DNA of 64,000 bases from Charina bottae. Taxonomy: Eukaryota; Chordata; Lepidosauria; Squamata; Charinaidae. The stretch lies in contig JALMGJ010000016.1 of assembly GCA_023362775.1 (NCBI GenBank), positions 5,507,001-5,571,000 of the forward strand. The letters are read 5' to 3'. Of the stretch, positions 22,908 to 32,080 are shown piece by piece. Numbering within the stretch: the first letter of the stretch is position 1; each line of letters opens with the position of its first letter. A program made the translations under genes and the position numbers. Under the pieces are notes generated by a model. It did no database searches, was not told where the DNA came from, and saw nothing but the letters and a program-made list of their open reading frames with translations.

Positions 22908-23010
22908 TCCACTGAGAAAATAGAAATCCAGTTGACATGATTCAAGCTACAGACAATTCCACCTGGATGACTGAGAACCTTCATAGACCTTGATGAAACA
23001 TCTTCTTTGC

Positions 23011-23189
23011 CTTCCCTATTTGTATCTCTCTGTGCAGCTTTCAACTCTGTTCTGTAAAGGGCCTAAAGGGTAACCTCTTCTGGTAGGACAAAACTGGATT
23101 TAACACAATTTCTTTGTATTAGTTAACCAATATGCGGGCATGCTTAAGATTTTAAAACAGCCACACATTTCCAAGTAAGCAGACTGTTT
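23011..23189. other. short unassigned spacer
   Basis: Between the Penelope 3' end and the 3' UTR of the Vingi-like LINE; nothing recognised. Confidence 0.4.
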
Positions 23190-23377
23190 ATTGTTCAAAG
23201 TCAATTTTTATTTCGGTCATAGACCAGCATACAACTAGTAACATAACCCTAACATAACAGTTACACTAAAATAGAAATAAAATAAATATAAAAAGTCATA
23301 TTGATAGCATAAAATAAGATAAAGATAAAAATTATTAAAGTAAAATTACAGAAAAAACACTTAAAATTCTAAAAAAT

Positions 23378-24202
23378 CTAAGAAAAATTAGAAGAGATAT
23401 TGTGGCATGCTGTACAGATTATAGAGCAGTATTTAGCTATGGTCAATGAAGTAAAATCAGATTGGTCTGATAAAAACAGTTTGAGATAAAAAGAATCTGA
23501 ACGACCTGGATATTTGATAAAAAATTGGGATAATAGTTCCTGGCGAGCATCTGCATAGAGAGGACAATATAAAATGACATGATCCATTGTTTCAATTACT
23601 CCTCTGCCACATGGGCACAGTCTTTGATCAAAAGGGATATTTCGATATCTCCCTTCAATAACAGCTGTTGGAAGGACATTGAATCTAGCCAAGGATAAGG
23701 CCCTCCTAAATTTTGGAATTGTTATGCATCCAGCTAGCTAAGATATCTAGCTGGTTGGAGAAGATGTGCAGAGTGGCCCAAAAAGATGTTTTTAGGTAAA
23801 ACGGATAAATCGGATTGTAAAAATGTAAGTAGAAATGTAAATCCAAGCAGAAGTTTCTATTTTTAATAGGCCAGCTTCACGGCGAAGCACCACGTTGGGG
23901 ACACAGCGAGGTACTTGAAAGATGGTTCTTAAAAACTTGGATTGGACTCTTTCAAGAGAAAGGAATGACCTGTAGGGGCCCAACTGAGCTCCAAAAAGGA
24001 GCTGAGCTCTGATCTTAGCTGAGAAAACTTTTATCACTGCTGGTATATATTGAGCTCCTTTGGAGAAATAGAAAGATTGTAGTGCTGCCGCTGTTTTTTG
24101 TGCATTCAGGCTGACATAGTCGGCATGGAATTTGCGGTTACCCATGGCATGAAAAACAATCCCCAAATATTTAAAGGTTTTAACTTGCTCTATTAGATGA
24201 TT
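23378..24202 (-). pseudogene. Vingi-like ORF2 C-terminal region
   Basis: Two open segments (24202-23792 and 23692-23378). The first reads TFKYLGIVFHAMGNRKFH, then GAQYIPAVIKVFSAKIRAQL, corresponding to the region after the reverse transcriptase palm in many LINEs. The second contains CPCGRGVIETMDHVILYCPLY, a C-x-C...H...C zinc-binding motif common at LINE C-termini. A frame break lies between 23692 and 23792. The same blocks recur in copies 2 and 3, which supports the family. Confidence 0.8.
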
Positions 24203-27200
24203 CCCCTTCATGGATCACTGCCTTGTCGTGGCGAAGGGGCTTGCGTAACTCAATGAAGTCAGGTCAAGAAGAACAGGTCATGATGGAGAGTTCTGACAAA
24301 ACGTGGTCCACTGGAGGAGGAAATGGCAAACCACTCCAGTATCCTTGCCAAGAAAACCCATGGACAGTATCAAAAGGCTAAAAGATATGACGCCGGAAGA
24401 TGAGCCCCTCAGGTCGGAAGGTGTCCAAAATGCTACTGGGGAAGAGCGGAGGGCAATTCCGAGTAGCTCCAGAAAGTGTGAAACGGCTGGGCCAAAGCCG
24501 AAAGGACGCTCAGTTGTGGATGTGTCTGGAAGTGGAAGGAAAGTCCGATGCTGTAAAGAACAATATTGCATAGGAACCTGGAATGTAAGAACTATGAATC
24601 AAGGTAAGCTGGATGTGGTCAAACATGAGATGACAAGATTGAACATCGACATATTGGGAATCAGCGAACTAAAATGGACAGGAATGGGCGAATTTAATTC
24701 AGGAGACCATTATATATACTACTGTGGGCAAGAATCCCTTAGAAGAAATGGAGTAGCTCTCATAATCAATAAAAGAGTAGGAAAGGCAGTACTGGGGTAC
24801 AACCTCAAAAACGACAGAATGCTTTCAGTTCGAATCCAAGGCAAACCATTCAACATCACAGTGATCCAAGTCTATGCCCCAACCACTGATGCCAAAGAAG
24901 CTGAAGTTGACCGGTTTTATGAAGACCTACAACACCTTCTAGAACTAACACCAAAAAATGATGTCCTTTTCATCATAGGGGACTGGAATGCTAAGGTAGG
25001 AAGTCAAAAAATAACCGGAATAACAGGCAAGTTCGGCCTCGGAGTACAAAATGAAGCAGGGCAAAGGCTAATAGAGTTTTGTCAAGAGAACACGCTGGTC
25101 ATAGCAAACACTCTTTTCCAACAACACAAGAGACGACTCTACACATGGACATCACCAGATGGTCAATACCGAAATCAGATTGATTATATACTTTGCAGCC
25201 AAAGATGGAGAAGCTCTATACAATCAGCAAAAACAAGACCTGGAGCTGACTGTGGCTCAGATCATGAGCTTCTTATTGCAAAATTTAGGCTTAAATTGAA
25301 GAATGTAGAGAAAACCACTAGACCAATCAGGTATGACCTAAATCATATCCCTTATGAATATACAGTGGAAGTGAGGAATAGATTTAAAGGATTAGATCTG
25401 GTAGACAGAGTGCCTGAAGAACTATGGATGGAGGTTCGTAACATTGTACAGGAGGCAGCAACTAAAACCATCCCAAAGAAAAAGAAATGCAAGAAAGCAA
25501 AGTGGCTGACTGATGAGGCTTTACAAATAGCTGAGGAAAGAAGGGAAGCAAAAGGCAAGGGAGAAAGGGAAAGATATAAACAACTGAATGCAGAATTCCA
25601 GAGAATAGCAAGGAGAGATAAGAAGGCCTTCTTAAATGAACAATGCAAAGAAATCGAGGAAAACAATAGAATGGGGAAGACTAGAGATCTCTTCAAGAAA
25701 ATCGGAGATATCAAGGGAACGTTTTGTGCAAAGATGGGCATGATAAAGGACAAAAAAGGCAGGGACCTAACAGAAGCAGAAGAGATTAAGAAGAGGTGGC
25801 AAGAATACACAGAAGAACTATACAAGAAAGATCTTAATATCCCTGATAAATACGATGGTGTGGTCACTGACCTTGAGCCGGACATCCTAGAGAGTGAAGT
25901 CAAGTGGGCCTTAGGAAGCATTACTAACAACAAAGCTAGCGGAGAAGACAGTATCCCAGCTGAGCTATTTAAAATCCTAAAAGATGATGCTGTTAAAGTG
26001 CTGCACTCAATATGCCAACAAATTTGGAAAACTCAACAGTGGCCACAGGATTGGAAAAGGTCAGTTTACGTTCCAATTCCAAAGAAAGGCAATGCCAAAG
26101 AATGTTCAAACTACCGTACAATTGCACTCATTTCACATGCCAGCAAGGTTATGCTCAAAATCCTACAAGCTAGGCTTCAGCAGCATGTGAACCGAGAACT
26201 ACCAGAAGTGCAAGCTGGGTTTCGAAGAGGCAGAGGAACTAGAGATCAGATTGCCAACATTCGCTGGATCATGGAAAAAGCAAGAGAGTTCCAGAAAAAC
26301 ATCTACTTCTGCTTCATTGACTACGCTAAAGCCTTTGATTGTGTGGATCACAACAAACTGTGGCAAATTCTTAAAGAGATGGGAGTACCAGACCACCTTA
26401 CCTGTCTCCTGAGAAACCTGTATGTGGGTCAAGAAGCAACAGTTAGAACCGGACATGGAACAACCGACTGGTTCAAAATTGGGAAAGGAGTACGACAAGG
26501 CTGTATATTATCACCCTGCTTATTTAACTTATATGCAGAGTACATCATGAGAAATGCCGGGCTGGATGAATCACAAGCCGGAGTTAAGATTGCCGGGAAA
26601 AATATCAACAACCTCAGATATGCAGACGATACCACCCTAATGGCAGAAAGTGAAGAGGAACTAAGGAGCCTCTTGATGAGGGTGAAAGAGGAGAGTGCAA
26701 AAGCTGGCTTGAAACTCAACATTAAAAAAACCCAGATCATGGCATCTGGTCCCATCACTTCCTGGCAAATAGAAGGGGAAGAAATGGAAGCAGTGACAGA
26801 TTTTATTTTCTTGGGCTCCAAGATCACCGCAGACGGTGACTGCAGCCATGAAATTAAAAGACGCTTGCTCCTTGGAAGGAAAGCTATGGCAAACCTAGAC
26901 AGCATATTAAAAAGCAGAGACATCACCTTGCCGACAAAGGTCCGTATAGTTAAAGCTATGGTTTTTCCAGTAGCAATGTATGGCTGTGAGAGTTGGACCA
27001 TAAGGAAGGCTGAGCGCCGAAGAATTGATGCTTTCGAGCTGTGGTGCTGGAGAAGACTCTTGAGAGTCCCTTGGACTGCAAGGAGGTCAAACCAGTCAAT
27101 CCTAAAGGAAATCAACCCTGACTGCTCATTGGAAGGACAGATGCTGAAGCTGAAGCTCAAATACTTTGGCCACCTAATGAGAAGAGAGGACTCACTGGAA

Positions 27201-27401
27201 AAGACCCTGATGCTGGGAAAGACTGAGGGCAAAAGGAGAAGGGGCCGGCAGAGGATGAGATGGTTAGATAGCATCACCGATGTAATGAACATGAATTTGA
27301 GTAAACTCCGAGAGACAGTGGAGGACAGGAAGGCCTGGCGTGCTATGGTCCATGAGGTCACGAAGAGTCGGACACGACTGAACGACTGAACAACAACAAA
27401 A
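24203..27401 (+). mobile_element. full-length BovB (RTE-clade LINE)
   Basis: 3.2 kb bounded by the perfect 11-bp target duplication ATTAGATGATT (24192-24202 and 27402-27412), inserted into Vingi-like copy 1 on the opposite strand. It starts CCCCTTCATGGATCACTGCC, with a 7-bp inverted match CCCCTTC/GAAGGGG in the first 37 bases. It ends ACGACTGAACGACTGAAC plus a CAA-repeat tail, the usual RTE form rather than poly-A. The length, both ends and an uninterrupted reading frame indicate a full-length, possibly still competent copy. Confidence 0.95.
24360..27389 (+). CDS. BovB endonuclease-reverse transcriptase, uninterrupted
   Basis: The frame is open from 24303, but its first codon there is GTG; the first ATG is at 24360, giving 1009 residues. 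Residue numbers below count from 24303. An apurinic endonuclease domain runs from about residue 88 (YCIGTWNVR, catalytic E in GISELKW), with GDWNAKVG at 226 and SDH at 319-321. The reverse transcriptase has NYRTIALISH, FIDYAKAFD at 671, GKGVRQGCILSP and the catalytic YADD at 773-776. The C-terminus has KYFGHLMRR and RGRQRMRWLD and ends normally. The protein nicks target DNA and copies element RNA. All catalytic residues I can check are present and there is no stop or frameshift, unlike every other LINE in the window. The antisense open frame at 26429-27637 is a shadow. Confidence 0.95.
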   Translation: MDSIKRLKDMTPEDEPLRSEGVQNATGEERRAIPSSSRKCETAGPKPKGRSVVDVSGSGRKVRCCKEQYCIGTWNVRTMNQGKLDVVKHEMTRLNIDILGISELKWTGMGEFNSGDHYIYYCGQESLRRNGVALIINKRVGKAVLGYNLKNDRMLSVRIQGKPFNITVIQVYAPTTDAKEAEVDRFYEDLQHLLELTPKNDVLFIIGDWNAKVGSQKITGITGKFGLGVQNEAGQRLIEFCQENTLVIANTLFQQHKRRLYTWTSPDGQYRNQIDYILCSQRWRSSIQSAKTRPGADCGSDHELLIAKFRLKLKNVEKTTRPIRYDLNHIPYEYTVEVRNRFKGLDLVDRVPEELWMEVRNIVQEAATKTIPKKKKCKKAKWLTDEALQIAEERREAKGKGERERYKQLNAEFQRIARRDKKAFLNEQCKEIEENNRMGKTRDLFKKIGDIKGTFCAKMGMIKDKKGRDLTEAEEIKKRWQEYTEELYKKDLNIPDKYDGVVTDLEPDILESEVKWALGSITNNKASGEDSIPAELFKILKDDAVKVLHSICQQIWKTQQWPQDWKRSVYVPIPKKGNAKECSNYRTIALISHASKVMLKILQARLQQHVNRELPEVQAGFRRGRGTRDQIANIRWIMEKAREFQKNIYFCFIDYAKAFDCVDHNKLWQILKEMGVPDHLTCLLRNLYVGQEATVRTGHGTTDWFKIGKGVRQGCILSPCLFNLYAEYIMRNAGLDESQAGVKIAGKNINNLRYADDTTLMAESEEELRSLLMRVKEESAKAGLKLNIKKTQIMASGPITSWQIEGEEMEAVTDFIFLGSKITADGDCSHEIKRRLLLGRKAMANLDSILKSRDITLPTKVRIVKAMVFPVAMYGCESWTIRKAERRRIDAFELWCWRRLLRVPWTARRSNQSILKEINPDCSLEGQMLKLKLKYFGHLMRREDSLEKTLMLGKTEGKRRRGRQRMRWLDSITDVMNMNLSKLRETVEDRKAWRAMVHEVTKSRTRLND

Positions 27402-27412
27402 ATTAGATGATT

Positions 27413-28578
27413 GTTTAGCCACCAGACATGTGCCTTGGGACTCTTGGCAAAAACCATAACCTTGGTTTTTGAGTAGTTTATTTCCAGCCATTCTTCTCGG
27501 CAGTGCTCAGCAAGCATACAGAGTGCCCACTTCAGGCCAATCTGTGTCCGAGAAAGCAACACAGCATCATCTGCATATAGAAGAACAGAGATGTGTCTAT
27601 TTCCGAGTTTTGGGGGATGAAAAGATGGGCTATTCAATTTGTCTATAAGAGAGTTAATATATGGGGAGTCTTTGGTGCTCTCTGAGCCTTGTTTGGTGCT
27701 CTCTGAGCACCAAAGACTCCCCAGTTCAACCCTGAGCTACAAATATTCTCTTCGAGAGTTAATATATAGATTAAAAAGAAGGGGAGCTAAAATACATCCT
27801 TGTCTCACTCCTCTCTTGACTGAGATTTCCTTGGTGCAATGTCCATACATATTACATCGTACCTTCATCCGGGAATTTTCATAAAGTTTATATATAAGAA
27901 CAAGTAATCTTCTATTAATTGAGGAAGAGTTCAATTTCTCCCATAGTTTGGCTCTAGCAATGAAATCAAAAGCACATCTAAGGTCAATAAACGCTGCATA
28001 GAGTGTTGAGCGAGCTCTGGAGGAATATTTCTCGACTAGATGTTGAAGAGTTAAAGCGTGGTCAAAGATTGAGCGGCCTTCTCTAAAGCCTGCCTGCTCA
28101 TCAGACAAGATATTCTCAGTTATAATCCAATCCAGGAGCTTATTGTATAGGTGTCTAGCATATAATTTGCTAACCACACTGTGAAGGCTGATGGGCCGAT
28201 AATTGGCAGGTAAATCTCTGCCTCCTTTTTTATAGATTGGAATCACCAAAGCTAGACCCCAATCATCAGGGACCTTAGCATAATTGTCAATATAGGTGAA
28301 TAGGGAAGCCAAAACAGGTGCCCACCAATCTAAATTGTTGCGAATGACCTCTGCTGAAATAAAGTCATATCCTGGAGCTTTATTCAATTTCAGCTGTTTA
28401 ATCAGGTTTATAATCTCAGAGCCTGAGACGGGGGGCCAGGGGGGGAGCAAGTGAGCTTCATAGTCTAATTTCCTCTTTGGGTGAAATGATTCCTCCTGTG
28501 TATACAATGATCTGTTTATTGTTGTTAGTTTAAACCTATACTGAGTCACAGATGATAAATATATTTGTAAATGGTACT
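27413..28578 (-). pseudogene. Vingi-like reverse transcriptase (interrupted by a 91-bp insertion)
   Basis: Reading from 28578: LKLNKAPGYDFISAEVIRN, LALVIPIYKKGG, NYRPISLHSVVSKLYA, QAGFREGRSIFDH, AAFIDLRCAFDFI and RGVRQGCILAPLLFNLYIN, then the 27663-27753 insertion, then LLYADDAVLLS and LEINYSKTKVMVFAKS up to the BovB junction. The palm motifs are intact, so this copy may have been coding when BovB and the Penelope fragment landed. The endonuclease domain expected upstream is missing. Confidence 0.82.
27663..27753 (-). mobile_element. 91-bp Penelope-like fragment with 14-bp target duplication
   Basis: Flanked by GAGAGTTAATATAT (27649-27662 and 27754-27767). It contains an 18-bp perfect inverted repeat (27663-27680 against 27706-27723, GGGGAGTCTTTGGTGCTC) around a second GGTGCTCTCTGAG. 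On the minus strand it begins GAGAATATTTGTAGCTCAG (just inside the right edge), the same leader that starts the larger Penelope insertion at 32008-32698. It therefore joins the two termini of that family with all coding sequence lost. Confidence 0.8.
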
Positions 28579-29145
28579 TTGATTGATTATGTGCCATCAA
28601 GTTGGTGTTGACTCTTAGCAATCATACAGAAAGATTTTCTCCATGACAATCTGTCCCTAACTTGGTCCTTCAGGTCTTCCAACAATACACTCATTGCCAT
28701 TGTAACTGAGTGTAATGGTATGTGGGAATGACCTTGGGTGACAGGAAGAAGAGCCACAGACTAGACAATTATCATGCAAAAGGTATCTCAGCCCATAGAA
28801 AGAGAGAGGATGTGGGAAGCATTTCAGAAAGGACCCTCCTAGTTTTCTGGAGAGTAAGAGGAAAGGAGGGGAGAAATACATTCAGATTTGCAAGATTCTG
28901 TTAATGTAACCTTACAATAAAGGTAGAGTTAGTACTCATAGTTGTGCTTCTTGTCTGGACTACCTCGAAGGGCTAACACTGAGTCCATCCACCTTGCTGC
29001 TGGTTGTCCTCTTCTTCTCTTTCCTTTTATCTTTCCCAGCATTAGCACCTTCTCCAGAGAGTAGGTCTTCACATAATGTGTCCAAAGTAGGGTAATTTGA
29101 GCATGGTTACTTGTGCCTCAAGTGAGAACTCTGCCAATGGATGAA
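28579..29145 (-). mobile_element. degenerate RTE-clade LINE 3' end, interrupted by a solo LTR
   Basis: The minus strand shows remnants of the RTE C-terminus: SLEAQVTMLKLPYFGHIM near 29110-29050, a GRxRGRPAARWMDS-like stretch near 28985-29030, and an end AACACCAACTTGATGGCAC with an AATC-repeat tail at 28579-28592. Stops and frameshifts are frequent, so it is older than the BovB at 24203. It is a distinct RTE lineage, judged by its 3' tail. The solo LTR 28711-28978 splits it. Confidence 0.75.
28711..28978 (+). repeat. solo LTR of an endogenous retrovirus (268 bp)
   Basis: Begins TGTAATGG, ends GGGCTAACA, and is flanked by CTGAG on both sides (28706-28710 and 28979-28983), the 5-bp duplication expected for retroviral integration. 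AATAAA at 28915-28920 is a plausible polyadenylation signal. No internal viral genes are attached, so it probably arose by LTR-LTR recombination. A related LTR of the same net length is at 51122-51576. Confidence 0.82.
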
Positions 29146-29670
29146 ATGACCAAAACAGAGGGAAGGCATAGAAGGTTATATTAAAGATAATTGGATTCCA
29201 AATCCTTTATGCTTTCAGCAGCTAACACCAGGACCAGAAACAAGCAGCCAATGTAGTTTTGATCAGTGCAATATTAGCAAAATTTCTAGTGCCCAATAGA
29301 AATTTAAGTGTCACAGTTTGCACCAACTGTAATTTACAGGTGTATGGTGCTATACAGGATAGTAAACTAATGTGCAGGCAAATAGGACCTGAATAACCAG
29401 CTAAATAACCAGTGAAGAACCAGCTAAAGCTGAAAAAAGTTACTCCTTGCAACAAACCCCACCTGTACATTGAGAAAGAGTGACAGAATAATGAGCATTC
29501 CCAAGCACTTACCCTAATGTTTCATGGGAGTGCAAACTTGTCCAAGATAGGTTGTACATCTAAACTTGAGTGAGGTTTCATCTATCAACTGGACTTCAGT
29601 CTCACCAGGATTAAGGCCAGGGGGAAGAAAAGTGATCCCTTGACATCACAAGTTTACTCCTATCTGTCAG
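29146..29670. other. unassigned sequence
   Basis: No recognised feature. The minus-strand frame at 29222-29470 has no known motif. Confidence 0.45.
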
Positions 29671-29726
29671 GAATGAATGAATGAATGAATGAATGAATGA
29701 ATGAATGAATGAATGAATGAATGAAT
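29671..29726. repeat. (GAAT)14 microsatellite
   Basis: Uninterrupted GAAT tetranucleotide run of 56 bp. Confidence 0.98.
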
Positions 29727-30881
29727 CTAGTTCAGTACATTACCAATATCCATATTTTCAAGATACCATGAGAGTTGTGAGAGGTCCCAATTAATCAGTG
29801 TAATTGTATTCCCTCTGTCTGTCTTTTGACACCCATTATCCACCGAAGCAAGCAAGCTACTTTCTAACCTCAAACAAGGTTTTAACTTATCAAGGAAGTA
29901 AGTCGATCCTTATTTCCTAGTTCCTAAGTATAAGATTATAGAATAGAGCTGAGATTGCATTATTGCAGTGCACTTTATGTGGACCTATCTTTGGAAGTTT
30001 TGATCCTGCTCCAGAATTCAGCTCATTTCATAGAATCAGAGAACCAGACGGTATCCACCGAGTCCTGCTCAGCGCATTAATTTAAACTAAAGCATCCCTC
30101 ACACATGGCTGTTTAGCCTTTGCTTGAGCACATCCTGTGAAGGGGAACTTACCGTCTATGTAGTTAATTGGTTCTGCTGTTGAGCTGCTCTTACTGTTAG
30201 GACGTTAGTTCTAATATTCAACATTTTCTCCTATACTTGTCTTAGCTTCCTGCTTATTCTCAGCAATCTAATCTTTTAAGCCCTTTATTGCTACAAATGT
30301 AAAGGAGGACTTCTGCATGTGACCTCTGAGACCTTCAACATAGTTGCTGCTCTGGATGACCACCATCTGTAATATGATGGGTAGTTACCAAATCCAAGTT
30401 CTTTTTCTTTAATGGCATCTTAGTTATAAGCCATTGTAGTTCAACTGTTGAATTTGAATGGAAATATTATTAAGAACTTTATGTGGCTTGTCATTTGGAA
30501 CAGTGATTGAAGTTGTCAATTAATTTTGGGATAGTTTGAAGAAAATAAGAAGTGTTCTCTAAATTATTTAATAAATTCCTTTGACACTCTCTGGAAGTAT
30601 TTTTATGATATAAAACTTATTTATTGCTTAATGTTGTTTGCAGTCATGAGGGATGTTTCAATTTATTTTTTCAAGCTTGTTTAAAATCCTTTACTGGTTA
30701 CAGTGAAAGGCATAAACTTTATAAATAAATGAAACATTGGTCTGTATCCAGTGATATCAATATAAAAAACTTTTCCTCTCCTTTGTTTCTGCTTTGCAGC
30801 TCCATAATTACTCTGAAGAGTTCAGATAACCTCTAGAACACACACATGTTTATTACAGCCCTAAGGCCAGATACAATCATA

Positions 30882-30883
<2 letters not shown>
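29727..30883. other. unassigned AT-rich sequence
   Basis: No gene or transposon recognised; no open frame of note. Confidence 0.5.
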
Positions 30884-30946
<63 letters not shown>

Positions 30947-30967
30947 TACACACACACACACATATAC

Positions 30968-31013
<46 letters not shown>
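30884..31013. repeat. compound (TA)n(CA)n(TA)n microsatellite
   Basis: Dinucleotide runs TA (about 30884-30916), CA (about 30917-30960) and TA (about 30974-31013). The 63-codon open frame across it is low-complexity and not a gene. Confidence 0.97.
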
Positions 31014-31015
<2 letters not shown>

Positions 31016-31184
31016 GATACAATCTAAAATTAATTAAGAATAAAAATACTAAAATAAATCAAAATAAAATACTATGTTAAGGAATTCTAAATCTAAGTGA
31101 TGGTGTGGCATATTACGCAGATGGTAGCACAAAACTGGGCAACCTGGGAGGATATTTTCGGATCCTTGTCCGAAAGAAGTACCA

Positions 31185-31994
31185 TTAAATAGAAATCACA
31201 CTCCCTGCCTGGAAATTGCTTAGGGTTTCTATTGAGCCATCACCACATGGACATAACTGAAGGTGCATAGGAGTACCCTTAAAATGTCCAAAAAGGACTG
31301 CTGAGGGCAGTGCATCCAGCCTGGCTAAGGTGAAAGCTTTATGAAATTTCAAAATTGTAATGTATGATAAATAAGAAGCTAGAATGAACTCTTTTGGAAG
31401 AAAATGACAGATATTGGGGTGTAGCAGCTTACTTAAATTTGTTTGGGGATCTATATCCCAGATTTGTTTTTTAAGGGCGGTTCTAGCATTATCAAATCCT
31501 AATGAGCACGGACTTTCCATAAAGAAGCCTAGCAATTTAATTTTTTCTAAGGCTTTTTTTAGCCACGATGACTTAAAATGATCTCTAAATACTAATGGGG
31601 CTAAACCTATAGGAAACAGAATTAACTTTAGCCAGAAGGTAAGAAGGAGGAACCATGCTCTGGCATCCAATGAAACTATACCTATTTCTACCTGTAGGAT
31701 GGCATTTTTGATACTTTTTGTCACCATCAATATGGCTCTAATGAACTTATTCTGAATGGTTTCAATAATATTAAGCTTTGCAAGGGAGCAGCTTGAAGAC
31801 CTTGCAAGCTGCAGGAATATAATGGGCTCCTTTTGAATGGTAGAATCTTGCAATAGCTGATGAGGTACGCTGTGCAGTATTTGCCCAGTAAAGAAAATGA
31901 GCGTTCCGGGATAAGGAAGCATGGAACTGCACTCCAAGGTATTTATAGGTGTGCACCTGTTCAATTGGAATCCCATTTATTTGCCATTTGTGAA
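31185..31994 (-). pseudogene. Vingi-like ORF2 C-terminal region, copy 2
   Basis: The segment HTYKYLGVQFHASLSRNAHF (about 31956-31897) and the later FHKAFTLARLDALPSAVLFG and LQLCPCGDGSIETL align with copies 1 and 3. A frame change lies near 31790-31850. The C-terminal CPCG zinc motif is kept but the histidine-cysteine partner region is truncated or out of frame. Confidence 0.75.
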
Positions 31995-32046
31995 TCTTAT
32001 GATGGTGGAGTCCATGGTGCTCTCTGAGCCTTGTTGCTTTCTTGCA

Positions 32047-32080
32047 GACGTTTCATTGCCAGGCTAGGCAACATCTTCAG
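32047..32080 (-). ncRNA. hammerhead-ribozyme-like core (Penelope family B)
   Basis: On the minus strand: CTGAAGA (32080-32074), a stem II in which TTGCC pairs with GGCAA across TAGCCT, and GAAACGTC (32054-32047). This is the CUGANGA-stem II-GAAA arrangement with GUC at the expected cleavage position. The TGA stop of the upstream frame lies inside CTGAAGA. Confidence 0.72.

Larger units (their letters stand above)
22395..23010 (+). mobile_element. Penelope-like element, 3' end (family A)
   Basis: It comprises the C-terminal GIY-YIG-proximal coding part (22409-22774) followed by a 3' UTR with a hammerhead-ribozyme-like core (22874-22907). It ends near 23010 after a TTCCACCTGGATGACTGAG block. 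The 3' UTR from about 22800 to 23005 has a close inverted copy at 60990-61195. The reverse transcriptase is absent (5' truncation). Exact ends and target duplication were not resolved. Confidence 0.88.
23190..28578 (-). mobile_element. non-LTR retrotransposon, ingi/Vingi-like, copy 1, with nested insertions
   Basis: Minus-strand LINE with an A/T-rich 3' UTR (about 23190-23377), an ORF2 C-terminus (23378-24202), and the reverse transcriptase (27413-28578 with the 91-bp insert removed). It is split by a BovB (24203-27401, 11-bp duplication) and a Penelope fragment (27663-27753, 14-bp duplication). The 5' side is cut off at about 28578 against a degenerate RTE. Two more copies of this family lie at 31050-33690 and 46633-47600. 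The clade is uncertain: the single-ORF reverse transcriptase and cysteine-rich C-terminus suggest the I/ingi-Vingi or Jockey group. Confidence 0.8.

Noticed and set aside
26429..27637. 402-codon minus-strand open frame
   Set aside because: Most of it is the antisense of BovB; only the part right of 27413 belongs to the Vingi-like reverse transcriptase.
30846..31037. Open frame across the TA/CA microsatellite
   Set aside because: Translation of a dinucleotide repeat (alternating Y-I and T-H).
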